From NCBI GenBank assembly GCA_947095585.1, contig OX352765.1, positions 17,916,444-17,980,443 of the forward strand: DNA of 64,000 nt, given 5' to 3'. The notes beneath the pieces are model-generated. The model did not search any database and was not told where the DNA came from. It was given only the letters and a program-made list of their open reading frames with translations. The stretch is from Nephrocerus scutellatus (lineage: Eukaryota; Arthropoda; Insecta; Diptera; Pipunculidae). The stretch's first letter is position 1; every line of letters starts with the position of its first letter. This document shows, piece after piece, positions 23,186-32,691 of this stretch. Made by a program: the position numbers and the translations under genes.

Positions 23186-24530
23186 CGACCTGTATCTCTA
23201 GTCGAAGACCCCTAAACCGTACAGGAACTTTAAAAGAACGAACTGGGCGAAATTCAATAGTATTATCTAGAGCTAGACAAAACTGTACAAATTTCGCAAC
23301 CATCATTGACCATTTACACTGCGGACGTGGACTCCAAAATAAAGTTGTTTAAAGTATCCATAGATATGGCTATGGAAGTCCCATGCCCAATCAGTCGTGG
23401 CTAAAAAAGCACCCGCATTCTTAATAGACTGTCTAAAATTTAGATCTATGTTGAATATCTGTTATACTACCAAGTACTGGCAACCTAACATGGATTGCCT
23501 AAAAATTTATAAGAAAGCTATTATAAAAGTTAAACGCCGTTCCTCGATGGAGTTCTTACAGTCCATTATGACCACCGAAGACAGAATTTGCAAGACACTA
23601 TCCAAAGAAAACAACTGCCCCACCTTTATCAAAAGTTAAGATGGTAGTTGGATAGAATCAACCTCCGAATATGTACCAACATCCCTGCATGCAAAGAATC
23701 GTGCACAGCTTACCGGCTAAACACGCTCCTGAAAGCCAGGAATATCATAACCCTGGAAAAGGTTTCCTGGGCCATTCGCAGTTTCTTTGCGTACAAATAG
23801 CCCGACCTTGATGGTATACAAACTATTATGTTCCAGAAGTCCATAGTCCATAGATGTGTCGACTTCTTGGCTAGTGAGCATCTTTACAAATTTCTTACGA
23901 CTAAGCTATGTTCCCTACAGTTGAAGCAGAGTACGAGCAGTGTTCATTACTGAAGCAGACAGAAGGGTTCGTGAATCTGCCAAAGATTTTAGACCTCCTA
24001 GTCTATCATCGTTCTTGATGAAAACTATGGAACGAATTCTAGACTACGACATCAAACTAAGTTTCGAAGATACCAACAAATACTCTCAAATTTTTATAGA
24101 AAGTGTTGTCATAAGAGCTATGTTCCTTGCAGTTGAAGCAGAGTACGAGTAGTGCTCATTCCCAAAGGAGACATAAGGGTTATGAATCTGCCAAAGAATT
24201 TAGACCTCTTAGTCTATTATCGTTCTTTATGAAAACTATTGAACGAATGCCAGACTACGACATTAAAATAAGTTTCGAAGATACCATAAGATCTTTGTTT
24301 CTAGCTATGTTCCTTGCAGTTGAAGCAGAGTAGGAGTAGTGCTCATTCCCGAAACAGACATAAGGGTTCATGAATCTGCCAAAGATTTTAGACCTCCTAG
24401 TCTATCATCGTTCTTTATGAAAACTATGGAACGAATTCTAGACTACGACATCAAACTAAGTTTCGAAGATACCAACAAATACTCTCAAATTTTTATAGAA
24501 AGTGTTGTCATAAGAGATAGATAGAAATGT
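23186..24530 (+). mobile_element. LOA-type retrotransposon, linker and RT N-terminus
   Basis: The linker between endonuclease and RT is visible (DSKIKLFKVSIDMAMEVPCPI, about 23330; YKKAIIKVKRRSSMEFLQSI, about 23500; EDRICKTLSKENNCP). The RT start follows (NTLLKARNIITLEKVSWAI, then PDLDGIQTIMFQKS) and the AKDFRPPSLSSFLMKTMER motif. From here the sequence is amplified as three tandem units (23904-24516, listed separately) and never reaches the palm. Stops are present throughout. It resembles the 14.2-kb and 36.6-kb copies but is diverged. Confidence 0.75.
23904..24516 (+). repeat. Tandem triplication of a ~212-bp RT segment
   Basis: Units at 23904-24115, 24116-24302 and 24303-24516 all begin AGCTATGTTCC, contain GTTGAAGCAGAGTA, then the codons for AKDFRPPSLSS and MKTMERILDYDI, and end near GTTGTCATAAGAG. 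Units 1 and 3 are nearly the same length and sequence. Unit 2 is shorter by about 25 bp (it lacks the TACTCTCAAATTTTT part) and more diverged. The repeated piece is coding sequence of the parent element, so this is a duplication after insertion. Confidence 0.88.
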
Positions 24531-26385
24531 GTGCAAACCTCCTATTATGGAGATATAAAACCATTTCACAAAAGAGTAACACAAATGCAATCTAAAATTT
24601 TACCATACAATTCATGAGGGTCCCCCATTGCCTCTTGAATTGCATTAGTACAGGCGGGTCCAATAAAACCACAGCATATAACCACAATTTTTATTTTTAC
24701 GATCAAGTCAGACCGTACAAGGACATGGACACTAATAGCCCCCAACCCAATCGACTCCGTACGTTGTCCTCAATTCACGACACAAAAACAGACACGCGAT
24801 CATTTGCCGGCCGTCTGAGCTTGAGTGTCACCAAAAGTCGTTAACGTTAAGCACCGCAATTGATATCGGCTCTTTATGGCTGTTAATTCAAAAATAATAT
24901 CCAACCCCAACGTCCTCGTTCGGATGACCAAGTCCACAGAGGAACAGACAGCCAATGGCCATACAAGCTGAAGACAAGCGCATAAATGCATAGGAAATGT
25001 TTGCATGTTTCTCTTGCTTGCTGCTGCATGGTCGCATCAGTGATTGTCGCCTGTCGCTCATCAATATGCGATCGCTATTGGTGCTTGACTGGTAGAGACG
25101 ACACCAGCGAATGATCACATTTTTGTTCAAATTGATCGGATCACAGAGAACGACGCTGTGGTAATTTAGGTGGACATTATACCGATCAATGAACGCATAT
25201 AATCCTCGCCTTGATGACTGCTGGCGATGTGGATGTCGAACGGCGACTGGCGACCAGCGACAAGCGACTTGAGACTGGCGTCTGCCTTATGTTCTCAATG
25301 CCAGGCCAATGCATAATAATTTTGTTGGCGTGTAAAATTTATGTTAATACCTAGTTTGGTAAGTGTCTGTCCAGAAGGAAACGACACAATTTTTTTTTAT
25401 TGACCGATAAAGGAATTACTGTAACTGCAAAGATATCAAAAAGAGACCTACAGTTGGTAGTCGGCGATCGTTACAAATCGTGCTGCTGTGCTAATGTTTG
25501 CCTATTTTAGGCAAAATTACTGCAGAGTCCGAGGCTAGAGCTAGCACTAGCATAAGTTAGTGCACTTAGATCGAGAGTATGTTACCATACTGGCATCTTT
25601 TGCTGCATATTACTGTAATCACTGCTAACAAGCTTAGTTGTAAACTTAATGTGTATTAGAAGTCCGGAATGTACGTTTGTTTAATGGCTGGCGACAACTT
25701 GTTATTGCGGTCATCTTTTTGAACGACGATCTACAGGACGATTAACAAGCAAACGGCCTTGTACTCTTGAGATGAGACATTTATGGGATGAGTGCTATGT
25801 CGCCACGGTAAAATGTCGAACGATCAGTTTGTGCACATAGACGCTCAATTTGTAATCGCCTATTTATGATGTGGATGCGGATGAGGATGATAAAGTGTCC
25901 CCTCCTGTGAGGATCCAATATCAGTAATTAACCACGATGCTTCTGGAGTGCTGCCGGGGCCGTTTCCGATGGCCAATGGATGGCATTTTCTACGTGAAGA
26001 TGTCCATCCCATGTGATTTGCACATTGCTGCGGCCTCATTATAAAATCATATTTCTTCGCAACAGCTTAACAGCATCTATTAAACAATTAATTGTGATAG
26101 GCATCAATTGGATGACAAGTTGTTTTTGTATAAGCTACATATTTGTTACTTTTCTGCATATTAACTTTGCATATATAATTAATTTTTTATAACCGTGTGA
26201 CTTTTTTATGTTGACGTTTGCTCGGCAATTGAATAGCTTTCAAAATTGCCTTTAAGTTTCAACAAAATCCGATGACTGAGACTGAATGAAAATCTATTAA
26301 TCGGGATTGTGGTAAAAAGGTATAATGACAGTATTTTTAAAGGCGCGTCTGCTTCTATTCTACCTATCGCCTAGCAACGGAATCT
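24531..26385. other. Long unassigned non-coding stretch
   Basis: No transposon motif is visible across about 1.85 kb. Frames at 24614-24844 (+) and 24800-25130 (-) are short and overlapping. The base texture looks like fly intergenic or intronic DNA. I see no splice-exon structure I would defend. Confidence 0.4.
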
Positions 26386-26521
26386 TACATAAACAAAATG
26401 TATCGAAATCATACGTAGGCGATAGGTTTTTGATACGTAAACGATATGTTTTCAATACGTAAACAATATGGGTTTAATGCATAAACAAAATATTTTCGAT
26501 ACGCAAACGATATTTTTCCAC
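26386..26521. repeat. 22-bp minisatellite, ~6 units
   Basis: From 26412 there are five consecutive 22-bp units of the form TACGTAAACGATATGTTTTCA with 3-6 differences between units, preceded by a diverged unit at 26386. The first full unit contains TAGGCGATAGG, which is inverted relative to CCTATCGCCTA at 26363-26373 just outside the array. Confidence 0.85.
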
Positions 26522-26589
26522 TCCCTAAGAAATGTTTTGCGTACGCCAATATCTCTAAGCGCCACAAACTCCACATTACTAACATGAGC

Positions 26590-26965
26590 GTTAAGTCAGT
26601 TCTTCTTGACGGCAACGAAACTTGGACAGTAACGCATCATCTATTCAGCAAACTTCACTGCCAATATCCACCACCGAAATTCTTCGTATAAAATGGCAAT
26701 TGCTAAAGGTAATACATAGAAGGACGACAATTTTTCAAATATGTCAGTTGAGTGCAATTCACAAGGAATCCAGAATCCTGGGCGACGAAAAACTATATGG
26801 CACAGGGTCCTGAACATCGAGTCATCGAGTTATGGGTCCAAATCAGCTGCTGTACAACAGTAAGCTTTTATCAGATCAAGCGAGCGGCACAAAATCTGGG
26901 GCTGTACTCATAAATGATGGCAAAACAAAGTACATGGTGGCCATGCCTGCGAGCAGAATGTCTAA
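26590..26965 (+). mobile_element. RTE C-terminal scraps, rearranged
   Basis: The plus strand shows LLDGNETWTVTH (from the LLYGCETW motif) and EILRIKWQL near 26610-26700. Further right come IKRAAQNLGLY, GKTKYMVA and SRMSN-like pieces of the second RTE subfamily, near 26870-26960. In an intact element the second set precedes the first, so the order is inverted. This implies two scraps or a rearrangement. The right edge meets the truncated end of the minus-strand RTE at 26966. Confidence 0.65.
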
Positions 26966-29100
26966 CATGCGTTTCCAGTAGATAAAGCTGTGCGAAGCAC
27001 ATCGCTAATCATCAACAAAAAGAGTATCGGCGATAGAATGCAACTTTGTCGTACCCCACTTAGGATCTCGAATTCCTCTGACAGCTTTCCTCTATGCAGC
27101 ACATGACATTTAGAGCCATCATAAGTTGCTTTAATAATAGCTATTAGTTTATCGGGTATACCTCTCCTGTGCAAGGCGACTCAGATAAACTGTCTGTTGA
27201 AACTGTCAAGCGCCTTCTCGAAATCGATGAACAGCAGCTGCAATGGTGACCGCAATTCAACGCACTGTTCAATAATGATCCGCATGGTGTTGAAGTGGTC
27301 TACACAAGAGGATACAGTGCGGAAACCGGCTTGTTCGACATCGAGTGTATCTTCCAGATGTTCTTTGATTCGCTCACACAAGACGAAGAAGAAGAACGCA
27401 AATGCCTCTCCAGTTTTCGCACTCCATAAGACTACCCTTTTTAGGGAGCTTGACAATCATTTCCTTCTTCCACTCGTCGGGGAATCTTTCTGCCTTCCAA
27501 GCTCTCTCTCAAAGAGGAGATACAAGCTCTGCTGATATAGTTGGAGCGGCACGCAGAAGTTCTGCGGGTATACCATCTAGTCCTACCGACTTGTCGTTCT
27601 TTAGTGCGTTGATGGCGGTATCGATCACATCTTAACTGGGAGTTGAGGTGCGAATTTGGGAAATTGTTTCTTCCGGCAGCTCCGTTTGATTTGGGTGCAT
27701 TTCGTTGGCGAATACACGGTTAAGGATCGTAGAAAAATGCTCCTTCCATCGCTTAAGCTTATCTTCATCTGTTACCAGTACGGCACCATCTAAGCCTTTC
27801 ACAGGATGTTGGCTAGAGCGGTAACCACCTGTCAACTCTTTGGTGATTCTGTAAACGGTTCTGCTATCGCACCTGTTCGCTGCTTCCTTTGCGTCTGAGG
27901 CCAGGTTGTTAATAAATATAATTCCGTTTGTCATGTCTTACACTACACTGCACTTCTCTCATTTTTCTTCGATACAGGGACTCTAGCTCGATCCTCTCTG
28001 CTGCTGGGGTATCTACAATACGAGCTTTAAATAGCTTAGTTTTTCAATCCACCTCCAGGTATCTTCGGTAAGACACGTGCTGTGCCTTGCCTGGCTTCTA
28101 CCAACAATACTTTCCACTCCAGATGTGAAACATTTTTCACAGATTTCCAATGTTCTTGGATGTTTGTCGGCAGTGAGCTATTGATTGATTCCCCTCCTTG
28201 CGACAAATGATCCCTTAATTGTTGGCGTACTGAGGGGATCTCTAGCCGGTCGATGTTATACCTATGCATTCGAATGATATTGCGAAGTCTTTGAACTGAT
28301 GCAGTGTACGTAACTGGACAATGTCTACCATAAGGTGATGATCCCGTACCATACCCATGGCGGCTCCTCGTCTGTTTCGGACGTCTAAAAGCTCCTAAAA
28401 CGTCGGCTGATCGCCACATGGTCGATTGGTTGGATGATAATTGCCTGTCAGTTGACACCCAGCTGACTTTGTGGCAGGTCTTATGTTCAAACATTAAACA
28501 TTAAACATTGTGGTTGGTGTTGCAGAAATCAACAAATCTTTCACCATTGTCATTAACTTCGCCGAGGCCGTGCTTCCCAATTACATGGCTGAGTCCTTCG
28601 TTGTCGTTGCCTACCTTGGCATTCAAGTCCCCCATCACGATGACGATATCTCCATTCGGCGTTGCTTTGAATACAGCGCTTAGCTGAGTGTAGAAGTTGT
28701 CCTTTTCATCCTCAGTCTAGGGATTCGTTTGGGCGTAACACTGTACGATCGTGACGCGCCGTACTCTAGTCCGAAATCTGGCGGATAAGATCCTATCACC
28801 ATGTGGGTGCCAGGAAACTAGGTCTCTGCGGGCTGTTGGCGTTAGCAGCATACCAACTCCAGATTAACGGGGACTGCCGGAGGGTTTGCCGGAGTAGAGT
28901 AGAACAGTGCTACACGTTGGGGATTGGTATTCTCCCACGTCGAACCATCTTACTACACTCACTCCCAGTATGTCCAAATTATATCGAAGAAAACCACTTT
29001 CCAGTTAAAGAAATCTGGCATTTTGAGGTCCTTGACTCCCTGAGTCAAGGAGCGTCCTCACATTCCAGAAACCAATCTTAGTCCGGGTACAATAGCCAAA
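26966..29100 (-). mobile_element. RTE retrotransposon, endonuclease plus RT, most complete copy
   Basis: From 29090 leftwards: TKIGFWNVRTLLDSGSQ, YNLDILGVSVVRW, VLYSGKPSGSP, GVGMLLTPTARRDLVSWHP, VQCYAQTNP, VMGDLNAKVGNDNEGL, HGLGEVNDNG and DHHLMV give an APE-type endonuclease in order. The linker follows (HLSQGGESINSSLPTNIQEHW; NNLASDAKEAANRCDSRTVYR) and then RT: LKNDKSVGLDGIPAELLRAAP, LPKKGSLMECENWRGICV, SCVDHFNTMRIIIEQ, LLFIDFEKALDSFNRQFI, RRGIPDKLIAIIKATYDGSK and LSGVRQSCILSPILFLL. It stops at STGN, just before the YxDD box, so the catalytic Asp pair and the 3' end are gone. Breaks include a premature stop in the linker and a shift near the SDHH motif. It belongs to the same subfamily as 32.7-34.9 kb. 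Confidence 0.92.
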
Positions 29101-29565
29101 AGTGGTCATTATTCGATCATTACTTATCCGAGGCGTTGTGTCGGTTTCAGTAGCGGGCATTTTTCGGTACCGCAGGGGCTAACCAACGTTACCTATACTA
29201 GAAACGTTAGACCGTTCTCACTTGCAATTTTAGTCCACATATATAAGGATTTATACACATAGTTGCCCGGGGACCACCACTAGGAGGTAGATCAAGTACT
29301 ACATTACGAACTTGATTGTTGCGCTACTGGCTCAAACCAAGTTTTAAGCAGTCAGTAGTTTCCCGATCAATTGCAATGCAGATCCCCAAATATAGATCCA
29401 CAATTCTGTTTGTCCGTTTGATTGTGTATCGAAAAAGAAACATAAAGATACATAAAGATTCGTGTAAACTTAAATTTACTGACTAATGACCTTATAGTAC
29501 TATAAGTCAGATATACGTATGCACATGACTACTTGTAGATAGTTATACACACATACCTTTTGCCC
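29101..29565. other. Short non-coding gap
   Basis: Nothing recognised. It ends at the left boundary of the minisatellite-bearing repeat, CTTTTTAAATTCT. Confidence 0.35.
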
Positions 29566-30800
29566 TGGCGAAACCTTTACTTTTTAAATTCTCTATATGA
29601 ACTTCACTTGCCCGTGGCACGGATGTCGGTCGTCGGTCGTCGGTCGTGGGTCGTCGTGGAATCTTGCGATCAATTTTTAACACACTTCCCAAGGTCCGAT
29701 TTTATTGAAATTTTGCACACATGCGTATTTCCGGAGACAACACATTCTATTAAAATTAAAGGCCCCTCGGGCCTCGGGGTCGGGGGGCTCCCATACAAAT
29801 ATTTTACAAAATTTTACTCGATTTTTTTCAAATTTTATACACATGTGTATCTCTGATAGACAACCATTTTTGTAAAAATTTTGGAAACGCCGGGCCCTGG
29901 GTTCGTGGGACCCCATACAATTTTTTTAAAAAAATTACCCGAATTTCTTCAAATTTTATATACGCATGTATCTTCGATAGACAACACTTTTTGTAAAAAT
30001 TTTGGAGACCCCGGGCCCCGGGTTCGTGGGGCCCCATAAATTATTTTTTTTTAAAATTAACCCGATTTTCTTCAAATTTTATATACGCGTGTATCTCCGA
30101 TAGGCAACACTTTTTGTAAAAATTTTGGAGACCCCGGGCCCCGGGTTCGTGGGGCCCCAAAAGTTAAAAAAAAAATTAACCCGATTTTCTTCAAATTTTA
30201 TATACGTATGTATCTCCGATGAAAAACACTTTTTGTAAAATTTTTGGAGACCCCGGGCACCAGGGTCATTGGGCCCAATTAAAAAAAAATTTACCCGATT
30301 TTTTTAATGGACAACCGATGGACAACACTTTTTGCAAAAATTTTGATTAACCTGATTTTCTTCAAATTTTATACACCTCTGTATCTTTGATGGACAAAAT
30401 TTTTTGTAAAGTTTTTGGAGTGAAAGGGCCCTGAGGCCCAAGGGGTGCTCATATAAATTTTATACACCTCTGTATCTTTGATGGACAAAATTTTTTGTAA
30501 AGTTTTTGGAGTGAAAGGGCCCTGAGGCCCAAGGGGTGCTCATATAAATTTTTTAAAAATTAGCTCGATTTTCTTCAAATTTTTAACAAATGTGTATCAC
30601 TGATGGACATAACTTTTTGTAAATTTGTTGGAGTGATAGGGCCATGAGACCCGTGTGGTGTCCATGTAAATTTTTTAAAAATCAATCAATTTGAAATTCC
30701 GGATTTGATTTTCTTCAAATTTTAACACATAGGTACCCATTCCTATTAGAGAATTTACATGAAAAATTTTAATTTTTATGGGTTGTTTTTTTCTTTGTTA
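29566..30800 (+). repeat. Repeat element with internal ~120-bp tandem array (family M), copy 1
   Basis: The left block (about 29578-29710) contains GTCGTGGAATCTTGCGATC. The core has about eight units with a period near 120 bp. Each unit pairs an AT-rich half (TTCTTCAAATTTTATA, GTATCTCCGAT, CAACACTTTTTGTAAAAA) with a GC-rich half (GACCCCGGGCCCCGGG, TTCGTGGGGCCCC). The right block ends GAATTTACATGAAAAATTT, TTTATGGGTTGTTT. Both end blocks recur around a shorter array at 38332-38812, so this is one mobile or dispersed element rather than a simple satellite. No coding capacity is visible. A 5' block, minisatellite core and 3' block recall Helitron/DINE-type elements, but the ends needed to prove that were not identified. 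Confidence 0.8.
30370..30552 (+). repeat. Recent 91-bp duplication inside family M
   Basis: Two adjacent 91-bp copies (about 30371-30461 and 30462-30552) appear identical base for base, in contrast to the other units, which differ at many positions. Confidence 0.85.
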
Positions 30801-32691
30801 GAAAAATTCTAAGAATTAGACAAAATAATTAAAATGACGTTGTATCTATGCATGTGTGTGTGTGTGTCTATAAACGGTGCTTCTACTATAAGTACATTTA
30901 AATACAATAAATTACCACCCAACTCCAAACAAACACACAATGCATTGGCGATAATCAGTCGACGAAATGCAGCCAGCCAGCGATCAAAGAAATAAATTAC
31001 CTGAGCACCATACTCGTACTATGTAGCGCAGCCAATTGCTATCATTTCAGGAGTCCTTCAGAGAATCAGCGATAGCGCATGTGTGTGTGTGTATCATTAC
31101 CTAATTCGCTAACAAAGCTTAAAACAAAAATTGAGGTCGTCGTTCGTAATGCATACATTTTGTTGTCGATTCCAGACAGGTTCTTAGATTGGCTGTGGGG
31201 ATAGCCATGTATTAACCCAGTTTACGTACCTACCTACCTATTACACACAGTCTCGCAGTCTATGGCGAAAATTAATACACACTGCGAGCTAAAAAGAATG
31301 ATTAGCTAGCTAGTATATGCTTCCCTAAGTATGTTCATACATGGAACGATGAAGAAATCAAATCAAAATCACGTGGACACACACACAGCAGAAAGCAGCA
31401 GAAAGACAGCCATAGACATAGGCGCCGAGACTTGAGGAACAAAACGACAAAAGATCTACAATTTTGTTGACATGCTCCACATTTTTACAAGCGCCCCAGA
31501 CATTCCAAATGAAGCACAATCGAGCTTAGAAAAGAAAAGAAAAAAAAAAGAACAGTCGTCAGGTGTGTAATAGAACAGCAGCTACAACAACAAAATTGTC
31601 TACGCCACACCAGTCTCTTGCTCTTTATTAACAATCGTGCAATTGCACATTTCCGATGAGTGTACACTCGGCGTGTGGATTCCGCCGGCCAAAATGGCTC
31701 TGCTCGTGTGCATGCAAAATGCAACGTCAGACGTCTGACATTAAGACGACGACCAATAATTCTGAGTAATTTCAAAAGTCCGACCTGTTTATGGCACAGT
31801 AGTCGACTAGACGGATTGTTGTCTGCCTTGCCCGATGACACACCGCCCGCTGACTGACACTGGTGAACGTGTGATATGTCTCTAAATGCATGAAAGGTCT
31901 AAAAATAAAATTGGCGCAAATGTCTGAGGCCCAATACAACTCACTCATCGGCTTGCGATGTGCAATTGACGTCGTCGTCATCATTACAATTAGAAGCGCA
32001 TTAAATGCAGTTTCCTTTAGCCTATGGCCCTATAGTCTATGGTTGTCGATGCCACCCAGCAGGTCCCCAGCAAAGACGACTAGACCTTTTCTTTACAGCT
32101 TTCGTTTTTTGCAGCCAAAACAACAACAATCCTTGCGTGCGTCTCACACTCTTTCAGTTTTACAATTTATCGTTACCAAAGGAGATGAAAATGGCGCGAC
32201 CCCCGTTTCTACAGACGACCCATCATGATGAATGATGGCTGGCTAGCCTGACTGACTGACTGGTTGATTTCGCTTCAAAAAGCGGTATGGGGTTAATGAC
32301 GGTCGACCGACAATGATGACAGTAAGAGGGTGAGTGTAAGTGAGAAAGACTCTCAAGCAAACGCATCGAAACACAGCATGCATCGTTCGTCGTTGCAATG
32401 ACCTCCAGACATCGCAGCATCTCCTCTAAAGCCACAAAGCTCCAAACAAACAGAAAAGAACAAAGCAAGAAGCAAACAGCACACATGTTGAGTGCAAAAT
32501 GCAAACAAACAGTATTAAGATGAAGGTTGGTGGGGGATGCGAAGGTAAGGTGCTTTTAGACACTGCGGTTCAGTTGATTAGGAGCACATAATTTTGGTAG
32601 ATAATAATAATAACAATATTCGGTGCGACAGATCGTTGCGGCCCAAGGCGACCATTTGTGTTGTGCATGTGTTGCGATTGATCGGGAAATC
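30801..32691. other. Long unassigned non-coding stretch
   Basis: No transposon motif. (GT)n runs occur near 30852-30866 and 31079-31091. Overlapping short frames on both strands (31485-32504) show low-complexity composition and no domain I recognise. The texture suggests single-copy fly DNA and would be a good place to look for conserved non-coding elements. Confidence 0.4.

Noticed and set aside
26386..26521. 22-bp repeats as a possible CRISPR array
   Set aside because: The units are directly adjacent with no spacers, they diverge from each other, and the setting is plainly eukaryotic.
29560..30037. Short frames on both strands in the family M array
   Set aside because: They recur with the 120-bp period and overlap on opposite strands, as expected for non-coding tandem repeats.
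31485..32504. Several overlapping frames of 65-118 codons as host exons
   Set aside because: They overlap on opposite strands, contain low-complexity Phe/Ser or Cys runs and show no domain or convincing splice structure.
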